Assembly: GCF_023667495.1 (NCBI RefSeq) | Contig: NZ_JAMOZL010000003.1 | Location: 124,001 to 188,000, forward strand | Length of the DNA: 64,000 bases | Source: Dyadobacter sp. MSC1_007 | Lineage (GTDB): Bacteria > Bacteroidota > Bacteroidia > Cytophagales > Spirosomataceae | Direction of reading: 5' to 3' | In this document: positions 53,601 through 62,700 of the stretch, piece after piece | Numbering within the stretch: position 1 is the first letter of the stretch | Layout: each line of letters begins with the position of its first letter | Position numbers and translations under genes: made by a program | The notes under the pieces: model-generated | Seen by the model: the letters and a program-made list of their open reading frames with translations, nothing else | Databases searched by the model: none | What the model was told of the DNA's origin: nothing

Positions 53601-54415
53601 CTTCGCAGGTAATGCGAGAATGGAAACAAGTCTGCGGAGGCTGAAACGTATGGGATGCCTTTATCCTTAAAAATATCCGCAACCTGACGCTCGTGATCAG
53701 GATTTTTATACGAATGGAGAAAGGAAACGGCGACAGATTTGTATTCATTACCACGAGTGGCATTGCCTATTTCCGCTAGATCCGGGCTGCTGATCACCAC
53801 TCCGTCTGCATCGAGTCGTTCATGTACTTCCACGACTTCATGATACAGTAAATTGGGTTCAGGGATATTCAGTTGAAAAAGCGACGGCCGTTGCTGATTA
53901 CCGATATAGAGCAGGTCTTTGAAACCCTTCGTGACGACCAACAGTGTTTTTGCGCCTTTTCTTTCCAATAATGCATTAGTGCCTTTGGTCGTGCCGAGGC
54001 GCATTTCAATGGGAGGAAGCGGTTGATTAAGTGGTGTTTTGGTCAATAACCGTGCTGCCAAAATCGGTGCTTCTTCGCCCGCTGTGATTTCAAAATCGAC
54101 GGAATTGCCAAATGGCAGATCGTCTGCTAATGTAATCGTGCGTTGCTGTCGGTCAATGCCGATGATTGAACTCGTGTCGGTGTTACCATGCAGTTTGAAG
54201 GTATAGTTTTTCAAAACATTGCCATCATAAGGCCACGACGCGTCAAAGCGGTATGTGTTGGAGGTCAGTTTCTCAGTTATTCTTCCTCGGAGACAACTGG
54301 AACTGAGGACTTTGATGCGTGTTTTGGTGCCCGTCGGATCAATGGCGAGGCAATCGGTAAATGTCCCGCCCGTATCGATGGCTATTTTCCAGGTGGGAAT
54401 AGAAGTGGTTTTCAA
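50651..54415 (-). CDS. 5-oxoprolinase (HyuA-HyuB fusion, ATP-dependent)
   Basis: 1254 residues. The N-terminal HyuA-type half has the ASKHA ATP-binding start [19 protein letters not shown], later [13 protein letters not shown] and [17 protein letters not shown]; the C-terminal HyuB half begins at about residue 740 ([38 protein letters not shown]) and includes [17 protein letters not shown] and the Gly-rich end. The single-chain form resembles eukaryotic OPLAH, which opens 5-oxo-L-proline to glutamate with ATP. It could also be a hydantoinase or acetone-carboxylase relative, but length and permease neighbour favour oxoprolinase. Confidence 0.92.
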   Translation of the reverse strand: [1254 protein letters not shown]

Positions 54416-54489
54416 AATAGTGGGTTTAGACAGATATTCACTGATTTCGAAGATAGCGGCTATTTGCCTCTTTTAAAAGTCAGCGGCTA

Positions 54490-54521
54490 TTAGAGGATTG
54501 ATGAAAATCTATGTAAGTTTG
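54490..54521 (+). promoter_or_regulatory. Possible promoter of the HEPN/MNT pair
   Basis: TAAGTTTG at 54514-54521 is a perfect -7 box. TTAG at 54490-54493 lies 20 bases upstream as a weak -33 box. The start codon at 54541 is about 13 bases past the predicted start, so the leader is very short. Confidence 0.4.
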
Positions 54522-54540
54522 AATAAATAGGCAAACCACT

Positions 54541-54942
54541 ATGGCAGAGAGTTTTGATGTAAACAAAACATATCGGCACTGGGCTGATACTTCTGATAGG
54601 GATTTTTTGACAATGGAACATCTCTATAAATCGGCCGATTATCATTGGTCACTGTTTATAGGACATATAGTTGTGGAAAAATTACTAAAGGCATCTGTTG
54701 TAAAAAAGACGCTGACGCATGCGCCCTTTACGCATGATTTGGTGAGATTAGCTAAGTTGACGGACTTGGAGTTTTCCGGTGAGCAACTGGATTGGATGGA
54801 CACGATCACTACATTCAACTTGAATACAAGATATGATAACTATCGACAACAGTTCTTTTTGAAGTGTACACCAGAGTTTACAAACAATTGGATCGAAAAA
54901 ATCAAACAGCTACGGTCATGGATAAAAGAGAGGCAATGTTGA
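54541..54942 (+). CDS. HEPN-domain protein of a HEPN/MNT pair
   Basis: 133 residues, all helical: YRHWADTSDRDFLTMEHLYKSADYHWSLFIGHIVVEKLLKA, FTHDLVRLAKLTDLEF and FNLNTRYDNYRQQFFLKC. It lacks an obvious RX(4-6)H ribonuclease motif, placing it with the HEPN subgroup that carries NxRYxxYR instead. In HepT/MntA systems the HEPN protein is the toxin. It overlaps the nucleotidyltransferase gene by 25 bases, which supports a module. Confidence 0.88.
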   Translation: MAESFDVNKTYRHWADTSDRDFLTMEHLYKSADYHWSLFIGHIVVEKLLKASVVKKTLTHAPFTHDLVRLAKLTDLEFSGEQLDWMDTITTFNLNTRYDNYRQQFFLKCTPEFTNNWIEKIKQLRSWIKERQC

Positions 54943-55226
54943 TTGCCAGTCAGTATGTGACGCTGGTAAAGAAGATGTATCCTGTTTGCAAAGCATATTT
55001 ATTCGGCTCATTTGCGAAGGGAACGAACCATTCGGATAGTGATATTGACGTCGCTTTGGTTCTGGAACAGGCAGATGATATCTTGGACGCACAGGTCGGA
55101 ATGATGAAGCTACGCAGATCTATCGATCTGAGAATTGAACCTCATCCATTCGTATTCCAGGACTTTGAAAAAGCGAATCCGGTTGCTTTTGAAATTATGA
55201 ACCATGGGATAGAATTGAAATATTGA
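54918..55226 (+). CDS. MNT nucleotidyltransferase of a HEPN/MNT pair
   Basis: 102 residues from the ATG at 54918. The minimal nucleotidyltransferase signature is YLFGSFAKGTNHSDSDIDVALVL (GS at 30-31, acidic residues 42 and 44), with RRSIDLRIEPHPF giving the third acidic strand. In studied pairs the MNT protein silences the HEPN toxin by adding AMP to a Tyr. The overlap with the HEPN gene and the 4-base gap to the convergent AraC gene mark the module's end. Confidence 0.9.
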   Translation: MDKREAMLIASQYVTLVKKMYPVCKAYLFGSFAKGTNHSDSDIDVALVLEQADDILDAQVGMMKLRRSIDLRIEPHPFVFQDFEKANPVAFEIMNHGIELKY

Positions 55227-55230
55227 TTGT

Positions 55231-56103
55231 TCAAATATCCCGAAACCCCTTCTGATATTCTCCTGGCGACATACCGGTTGTCTTTTTGAAAACCCGGTTG
55301 AAATTGGTGACGTGGTCGAAGCCGGTTTGGTAGCAGATGTCTGAAAAGCTGTCGAACCTCCCGGAAAGGATGATTTTACAAGCCTCGTTGATCCGCACTT
55401 CGTTGAGAAAACTGACAAATGTCTTATCGGTGTGTTTTTTGAAGTACCGGCAAAAAGCCTGCGGCGTCAGATTGGCTATTTCCGAGATTTCGGCGAGGGA
55501 GATGTGCTTCTTATAGTTACTGACCAAATACTGAAAAATACGGTCCATACGGATCCCTTCCACTTCGGAAATAACCTGTTCGCTGTTGCTGGTGGCCAAC
55601 GGTTTCAAATCACGAGCTGTCGAGAATTGGTATAAAAGGGTGATGAAGGACGCCACTCGCTGGCTTTCCTTGTTGTGGATAATTTCCGAGATCGTCTTTT
55701 GAATCGGTCCGCGGGCCTCCTCAGGGATTTGAAACCCGTTGTGTACCCCATTCACAAATTTCCGGATACTGGCCATTTCAGGCAAGCTGAGGATATTTTG
55801 GGATAAATAATGTGGGTCAAAAAAGATTGAAACGGAATGGATTTGCTTCGGTTCTTCGGGATTGAAGTAAGAGTCGTCGTTCTTAAAAATATGCGACTGA
55901 TTTGCTCCGATAATATAAATATCTCCGGATTCGAACCGCTGCATATAATTCCCGGCCACCAGAATGCCCGAGCCTTCCACGACCCATTCGATCTGAACCT
56001 CCCGATGGCGGTGCAAATGGTTATAGTAATGCGGCAGGATGTCCTCCTGCACCACAATGGTACTTTCGCGGGAAACGGGGATCGTGAATTGTACGACTTT
56101 CAT
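55231..56103 (-). CDS. AraC family regulator with cupin sensor
   Basis: 290 residues. The N-terminal cupin (HYYNHLHRHREVQIEWVVEGSGILVAGNYMQRFESGDIYIIGANQSHIF, about 25-75) should bind a sugar. The C-terminal pair of helix-turn-helices is ISLAEISEIANLTPQAFCRYFKKHTDKTF and SFSDICYQTGFDHVTNFNRVFKKTTGMSPGEY. It lies 22 bp after the GH43 gene and is probably the last gene of the SusC-SusD-DUF3823-GH43 operon, hence its likely local activator. Confidence 0.93.
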   Translation of the reverse strand: MKVVQFTIPVSRESTIVVQEDILPHYYNHLHRHREVQIEWVVEGSGILVAGNYMQRFESGDIYIIGANQSHIFKNDDSYFNPEEPKQIHSVSIFFDPHYLSQNILSLPEMASIRKFVNGVHNGFQIPEEARGPIQKTISEIIHNKESQRVASFITLLYQFSTARDLKPLATSNSEQVISEVEGIRMDRIFQYLVSNYKKHISLAEISEIANLTPQAFCRYFKKHTDKTFVSFLNEVRINEACKIILSGRFDSFSDICYQTGFDHVTNFNRVFKKTTGMSPGEYQKGFRDI

Positions 56104-56125
56104 AGGATGAATTTAATGCGCAACT

Positions 56126-57109
56126 TCATTGCTTTACAATTACTGGCCACCCGGCTTTCCAATGCAGTTCTTCAACCCGCAATTTGGAACGACCTTTATC
56201 TTTTGCATCGTAACCGTGAAATATCAGATAATCCTTTCCATCGAAAGTGCAAACCGCATTGTGCCCTACACCATGCCATTCTGCATCGCCTTCCATCAGG
56301 AGCGTGCCGCCAGCTTTCGTCATCGGTGTTCCGTCCTTATCGAGATAAGGGCCTGTTAGCTGTTCTGATCGCCCAACCCGCATTTTGTAAGTGCTTTTTT
56401 CGCCACGGCAGCAATAATCGTAGGAAGCGAACAGATAATAAAAGTCATTTTTTTTGACTATAAACGGCGCTTCAATTGCCCCATTGCCAGCCGTAGAATC
56501 GCTTCCTGGCTTTGTACGCGGCACGCTTGCGAGGGTCGACCATTGCTGCGGCTGTGCGATGCTCCGGGCATCGGCGGCGAGTTTCACGAGTTTGATGCCG
56601 TTCCAGAACGAACCGAATGCAAGCCAGGGGTCGTTTTGCCCGTCGACGATAAGATTAGGGTCAATAGCATTCCATTCATCGCGACCGGGAACGGATTCTA
56701 TTAATTTTCCGTGATCCGTCCAGGCGTAGTCTTTACTTCCGGGATCGAGTGTTTTATTGGTTGCAAGGCCAATGCAGGAACGGTTCTTGCCAAAAGTTGA
56801 AATCGAATAGTAGAGATGATATAGTCCATCGTAAAACAAGATATCCGGCGCCCAGATATGCCCTTTAAAACCGGGTACAGCCTTGACGGCCCATTTGGGC
56901 GGAGTGCTGAAAACGGGTTTTTCTTTCTTCCAGTTTTTCATATCCCTGGACGACCACATCGCAACGCCCCGGCCAGTGGCAAAGAGGTAGTAAACCCCGT
57001 CCTGCCGGATCATCACAGGGTCGTGCACAGGAATGTTCGTTTGTAGCGAATCCTGGGCGCGACCTATTTGTGCGCCCAGGATCAGCAATAGGAAAGCTAC
57101 TTGCCTCAT
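56126..57109 (-). CDS. Glycoside hydrolase family 43, endo-arabinanase-like
   Basis: 327 residues with a signal peptide (about 1-18). The five-bladed propeller active site shows the base Asp30 (PVHDPVMIR), the pKa-modulating Asp150 (NAIDPNLIVDG) and the acid Glu213 (NGAIEAPFIV). GHIWAPDILFYDGLYHLYYS and GVGHNAVCTFDGKDYLIFHGYD are typical of arabinan endo-1,5-alpha-L-arabinosidases. Its start codon overlaps the stop of the DUF3823 gene (TAATG). The locus therefore probably handles arabinan or an arabinose-bearing pectin side chain. Confidence 0.92.
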   Translation of the reverse strand: MRQVAFLLLILGAQIGRAQDSLQTNIPVHDPVMIRQDGVYYLFATGRGVAMWSSRDMKNWKKEKPVFSTPPKWAVKAVPGFKGHIWAPDILFYDGLYHLYYSISTFGKNRSCIGLATNKTLDPGSKDYAWTDHGKLIESVPGRDEWNAIDPNLIVDGQNDPWLAFGSFWNGIKLVKLAADARSIAQPQQWSTLASVPRTKPGSDSTAGNGAIEAPFIVKKNDFYYLFASYDYCCRGEKSTYKMRVGRSEQLTGPYLDKDGTPMTKAGGTLLMEGDAEWHGVGHNAVCTFDGKDYLIFHGYDAKDKGRSKLRVEELHWKAGWPVIVKQ

Positions 57110-57798
57110 TATTTCAGCATGATCTTCTGCGGTACACCAAACAGCATTTCGCCCACTCCGGATGTCTTCACGCCGATACGCGCGTAAATGTATTCGCGTC
57201 CGGCCAGGTTGGCGGGAATCGTGGCTGTCAGGGTAATGGGTTTGGATAAATCGGTAATTTTCGCGGCGACTTCCTGTGCATTGCCGACATTGTTGTTCGG
57301 ATCCACAATAGTTGTTGTGCCAATATACAAATTTACCCTTTCCAGTGTTCTGGTATTGTTTACCTGCTGTAAATTAAATGTCGCCGACACTTTTCCTTCT
57401 CCTTTGGAATAGGTATCGTTTTTAAACACAAAATAGGGAACAACAGGAACATCGATTTCGGCTGTACCACGCAGTGCCACATCGATCGTGTCGGTGTTGT
57501 CGATCCACGGGCCGTTTCCACGGAGCCTGACCAGCTTATAGTTGCCGTCGAAAAGGGAAGCGGAAAAAGTGCCATCCTGGTTCACGTGCACCGGGAGTTT
57601 GGTGAAAAGCTGATAGCCGCGCTGCCATAATTCGAGCTGTACTCCGTTGGAACGGACGCCTACGGGCTGGCCGTCGTGTACTATGCGCCCCTTCAACACC
57701 GATTTCGGTTCGGTGCGGTTATCTTTTTCACATCCCGAAAGGCCGACCATTAATGCCAGCAATAGTGCGGGAATGCATTGTATGATTCTTGATTTCAT
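57109..57798 (-). CDS. DUF3823 lipoprotein
   Basis: 229 residues with a lipobox (MVGLSGCEKDN, Cys23). The mature part is a beta-sandwich: LKGRIVHDGQPVGVRSNGVQLELWQRGYQLFTKLPVHVNQDGTFSASLFDGNYKLV, then a second Ig-like domain. DUF3823 proteins follow SusD genes in many PULs and are thought to be surface glycan-binding partners of SusCD. It lies 11 bp after susD. Confidence 0.85.
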   Translation of the reverse strand: MKSRIIQCIPALLLALMVGLSGCEKDNRTEPKSVLKGRIVHDGQPVGVRSNGVQLELWQRGYQLFTKLPVHVNQDGTFSASLFDGNYKLVRLRGNGPWIDNTDTIDVALRGTAEIDVPVVPYFVFKNDTYSKGEGKVSATFNLQQVNNTRTLERVNLYIGTTTIVDPNNNVGNAQEVAAKITDLSKPITLTATIPANLAGREYIYARIGVKTSGVGEMLFGVPQKIMLK

Positions 57799-57809
57799 TG
57801 CTTTTCGGA

Positions 57810-59693
57810 TTAATGTAATGGATTACGGATGATTTTCGGGTTGTTGTCGATGATGTTCTGCTGAATGGCCGAGTAGTAGTTGCCCATCTGGAAGAACCTT
57901 GGTGAGCGGAAACGTGGTGCCACCAGCTTGTCGAAAACATATTTGCCATGCGTCGCGTGTCCCGGGCGCACCACGCGGTATGGGTACAAGGCGTAAATCA
58001 CCGCGTCAGGATTCGAGACGTTGCCGTTCCAGACCTCATGCGCAATACGCCATCTTTTAAGGTCCCACACACGGTGGTCTTCAAAGGCAAGTTCCACGCG
58101 GCGTTCGTTCTGGATTCTTTCGAGTGTCAGCGTTTTTACGCTATTTGCTTCGAAACCGGCACGTTCGCGCAAGGTATTGACGTATTTCAATGCATTCGCA
58201 TTCTGTCCCAGCTCGAAAGCCGCTTCGGCCGCATTCAGATATATTTCACCCAGACGGAAGCGCACCCACCACATGTCGCTGCGGATACCGCGCGTGCTCG
58301 ACATGGCCGTCTGGTCGACATATTTGCGCAGATAGAAACCCGTGTTGGAAACCTCCGTTTGCGAACGCTGCGGGCCCGAGGCGCCGGTTAGCAGGCCGCC
58401 ATCGTCGTAAGTTGAGCCAAGGACGTTGGATTCTACGGTTTTGAAAGCATTGGTGGCATTATCCCAAACTTTTACACCAGCCTGGATCTGAACTTCTGAA
58501 CCACGGAAACTGGTGCCGGGATAAATGATCGTTCCATAAAGCCGCGCATCCTTGTTGGCAAAAATGTCCTGCAACTTGTTGTAGTAAACATAGTCGGTAT
58601 TACCGGCATTGCGGTTTTTGAGCTCTCCGGATGTGCCGTCGAGGTATTCATAATCTTCGACGAGATTAAGCGATGGGGTAATAGACGAAGACGAAAGGTT
58701 GTCCTCCCGGACGTTGCGCGCAACGTTGTCGTAAGTAAAACCATGGCGTTTGTCTTTACTAACCAGGAAATCCTGTGCCCAGATCACTTCCCGGTTAGAG
58801 CTTTTTTTGGTGATAGCCTCATAAAAGTTCATGCCCTTGTCAGGATTAGTTTTGTAAAGCTCATAGCTGCCGCTGCTGATGATCTCTTCCGACGCTGCCA
58901 GCGATTTGGTATAATAATCATTAGCCCTGGAAGCCGGGATCCCTACCTCTCCGCCGGGTGTGGCAATGGGTGAAGCCATTTTATTGTTGTACTTCGCAAT
59001 AGACGCTGCGTACAACATAGCACGGCTTTTCACGGCCAGTGCCGTAAATTTGTTCGCACGCGTATTGCTGGTACCATTGCCCAATTGGTCCTTCACGGCA
59101 TCCAGCTCGCTGGCAATGAAATCGTACACCTCTTCCTCCTTATTGCGGGGTTGCTGCAAGGCCGAAGGATTACCGTCGAAGTTATAGATCAGCTGTTTGG
59201 TTACAAGCGGAACACCGCCCATACGCTTCACGTGCTCGAAATAAACAAAGGCGCGCAGAAAGCGCAATTCTGCTGAAAACTGGGCTTTCTGCCCATCCGA
59301 AAGCTTCACTGCATAGGTTTGGATGTTTTCCAATGCGAGGTTAATGTCGCGGATCAGGCCATAATCCCAAAGCCTCCACCGGTCTACCGGGTAGGAGAGG
59401 ATATTGTTCCGCGCATCATCGTTGTTGGACCACATGGCTTCGTCGTAAGCCGCGAAATCCTGCCAGCCTTCCCGGTTGGTCGCATTTACGTCGCCGTTAG
59501 AGCCGTGGTTGAGGTCGGTATGGTAGGGCAAGCGATCGTAATAATTGGCCAAGAGCCCGGTGATCATTTTCGGGTCGTTCCATACCTGATCTTCAAGAAT
59601 GATATTTTGCGGTTTGCGTTCGAGCCAATCGTTGCAGCCGGCAACAACTAGCATGGAGGCAGAAACCAGTATTTTAAATGATAGCTTTTTCAT
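57810..59693 (-). CDS. RagB/SusD family nutrient-uptake lipoprotein
   Basis: 627 residues, lipobox SMLVVAGCNDWLERKPQ. SusD marks are LRFLRAFVYFEHVKRMGGVPLVT, KSRAMLYAASIAKYN, RLGEIYLNAAEAAFELG and RIQNERRVELAFEDHRVWDLKRW. It is longer than the first SusD and of the type paired with DUF3823 partners. It follows SusC by 9 bp. Confidence 0.95.
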   Translation of the reverse strand: MKKLSFKILVSASMLVVAGCNDWLERKPQNIILEDQVWNDPKMITGLLANYYDRLPYHTDLNHGSNGDVNATNREGWQDFAAYDEAMWSNNDDARNNILSYPVDRWRLWDYGLIRDINLALENIQTYAVKLSDGQKAQFSAELRFLRAFVYFEHVKRMGGVPLVTKQLIYNFDGNPSALQQPRNKEEEVYDFIASELDAVKDQLGNGTSNTRANKFTALAVKSRAMLYAASIAKYNNKMASPIATPGGEVGIPASRANDYYTKSLAASEEIISSGSYELYKTNPDKGMNFYEAITKKSSNREVIWAQDFLVSKDKRHGFTYDNVARNVREDNLSSSSITPSLNLVEDYEYLDGTSGELKNRNAGNTDYVYYNKLQDIFANKDARLYGTIIYPGTSFRGSEVQIQAGVKVWDNATNAFKTVESNVLGSTYDDGGLLTGASGPQRSQTEVSNTGFYLRKYVDQTAMSSTRGIRSDMWWVRFRLGEIYLNAAEAAFELGQNANALKYVNTLRERAGFEANSVKTLTLERIQNERRVELAFEDHRVWDLKRWRIAHEVWNGNVSNPDAVIYALYPYRVVRPGHATHGKYVFDKLVAPRFRSPRFFQMGNYYSAIQQNIIDNNPKIIRNPLH

Positions 59694-59702
59694 AACCAGT
59701 TT

Positions 59703-62700
59703 TTAGAAAGTGAGGTTAAAACCTGCATTAAACAATCGCTGTTGCGGATACACAAGCGCATTACCCGATGAAATTTCCGGATCGATGCCGTACTTTTTCA
59801 CATTGTCGATCGAGAAGAGGTTGGAAGCATTCATGTAAATACGCAGCGCCGACAAGCCGATCTTTTTGGTAAGGTTTTGATCAAAACTATAACCTAGCTC
59901 GATGTTGCGGAGGCGGATATAGCGCACGTTGGTAATCCAGAAATCGCTTTTCCGGAAGTTCACATGGCTGGTATTATCCTTGCGTATTGCCGGGTAGGTC
60001 CCTGAGATCCATTTACTGTTCGGATCGAACGGATCTTCCCGGTGCCAGCGGTCTTCGAGCATATATCCCGGCGAAGTACCATTGTTCTGGTAAGGGATTT
60101 TCAACTCCCAGTTACGCTGGAAGCTTTGCAACGATGCACCCGCAAAGTCGAAGAACATCGAGAAACCTTTGTAGGATACGCTCCCGTTAAATGCAAAGCT
60201 CAGGTATGGGTTAGCGCCTTCCGCGTAGCCGATCGGACGCTCGTCAAGGCCGTTGATGATGCCGTCTTCGTTCACATCCTTGTAGATGAAATCACCTGGC
60301 AGATGGGAGCGGTTGCCCTGGCCGTCGTTATCTATCGGATGGCTTTCAATCTGCTCCATCGACTGGAATTGGCCCAATACCTGGTAACCCCAGTTGATAT
60401 TGCCCCAGCGGTCTACAAATGAATCGCGGTACTCATTATAAGAGTTCCCAAAACGCGGTTTGTAAAAATCCAGGTCGCGCCGGCGGGAAAGCGTTGCATT
60501 GGCACTCAATGTATAGTCAACCTGGCCCACATTGCTTTTGTAGGTCAATACCCCTTCCAAACCACGGTTGGTGTCTGAGTTCAGGTTTTCATTGGGCAAA
60601 GAATAACCTACTTCGGAGGGCAGCAATACATCATAGCGGGCAGCTGGCAAGCCTGTGCGTTTTCTTTCGAAAATATCAAACTGACCAGAAAGCTTGCCAT
60701 CCAGCAGGCCGAAGTCCAGACCAATGTTGGTGGTCGTGTTGGTGATCCATGAAAGCGTGGTAATAGGCAAACCTCGCGGACGGACGCCTATGTTATAATT
60801 CCCATCAAAAATTGCGCTGCCTTGCAGGAAATCGTAACCCGGCAAATAGCTGAATGGCGCTACTACGAAATCGTTGTTGGCATTATTAAGACGGTCGGCA
60901 CCGGTGCGGCCGTAAGAAGCACGGAGTTTCAGGCTGCTGAACACATTTTCAAGTTTCCCTTTGAAAAAGTTTTCCTCGGAAATACGCCATCCCGCCGAAA
61001 CGCCCGGAAAGAAACCATAACGTTTGCCAGGTGCGTACAGGAACGAGCCGTCATAGCGGCCCACAAGTTCCAGCAGGTATTTTTGTTTAAAATCATAATT
61101 AATCCTGCCCACATAACCAGCCCGCGCCTCGGTGCTCCACTGGTCAATGAGGATATCCTGGTTCGCGAACGACATCAACGGAATGTAGTTGTTTGGCGGA
61201 ACAGTATGCACGACGAGGTAAGTATTCACATTGTCGGACCGCTCGTAGGCCGCAACGGCGGAAATATCGTGGTTGCCGAACGCTTTCGCGTAGCTCAGCT
61301 GAAATTGGGCAAACCGGTCCACGATATTGCGTTTCCTGCGTTCGCGCCAGGGGTTTTGGTTACCGCCGCCGGGAACGACATTATAGGTGTCGTTGTCCTT
61401 ATTGTAGGTATAAGCGTCGTACGTGTATTCAAAACCGTCGAAATCGAAGTTGGAGAAACCATAAGAGTAGGTTCCCTTCGCTTTCAACCCGAATTTGAAA
61501 TCATATTCGGCATAAAAGTTGCCCTTCACCGCCCTTGTGACCTCATCAATATAACCCGTCACGTCCCTTTTGTAAGTGGCCGGATTGACGTTCACATTAT
61601 GTGTCTGGTTGATGTACTTCGGATTGTCGTTGGCATAGGGACGCTCCGTAGGCCACATCGTGAAAATACTGAGGAAAGGGTTGAAATAATCGTCAAGCCC
61701 CGGCACACCTATCTGAAACCGGTCTTCAATGCGACCGCTGATTTGTGTTCCGACTTTCAATCCTTTCGTCAGGCTCGATTCGAGGTTGGCCTGGATATTG
61801 GTCCTTTTGAAGTTGTAGTCGCGGATCAACGCGTCCTGGTTCAGGTGGCCGATCGAAAGGAAGTAGTTCATCTTTTCGCTGCCGCCCTGCACATTGGCAT
61901 TGCCAAAGTATTGCGGCACATTGGGGCGCATGACCATATCGTAATAATCGAAGCTCTGGTATCCCTTTTCAGTCCCGACGCGCCATTTTTCGAGTTCGGC
62001 AGGGGTAATGGACGGGTTCCGGCCCTGGTTCACATCCGACTCAACAAGCCCGCGCATATGTTGGTAGGCATTCGCCGGACGCGGGTAGCGGGTGAAGTTT
62101 TGCAAACCATAGTAACCCGAGACGTTGATTCTGGTGCCGTCTCCCGCTTTGCCGCGTTTGGTTGTAACAAGTACAACGCCATTGGCTGCCCGCAAACCGT
62201 AAATCGCCGCGGAGGCATCTTTCAGGATCGACACACTCTCGATGTCGTTCTGGCCGAGGTTGTTGAAGCTGGCCGCATCGGAAGGGATACCATCGATGAC
62301 AAAGAGCGGAGTTCCCATGTTCCGGATCTGGATCGTGGTAGCAGCGCCGGGGCGTGCATCGGCCTTACGGGCAGTAATACCCTGAACGCGCCCTACGAGT
62401 GCATCGGCTGTTCCAATGGAAGGGGTGCGCACGAGGTCACGGGCCTGGATGTTACTTACCGCGCCGGTTACCGCTGCCGAAGACTGCGTTCCATATCCCA
62501 CTACGACCACTTCCGTCAATTCTTCGCTGCTGGGAAGCAATATCACCTGAATGTTCGACTGGTTTGCGATCGCAATTTCCTGCGAGGCGTAGCCGATGAA
62601 CGAGAAAGAGAGCGTGGTAGCCGTTTCGGGAACGCTAAGTGAGAAGGTCCCGTCGGTGCCGGTAATGCTTCCGGTGGTAGTACCTTTGACGACCACGCTT

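Noticed and set aside
60822..62642. A 606-codon open frame on the + strand
   Set aside because: It is the exact antisense of the SusC coding region. The composition follows from the codon pattern of the reverse strand, and no domain is recognisable.
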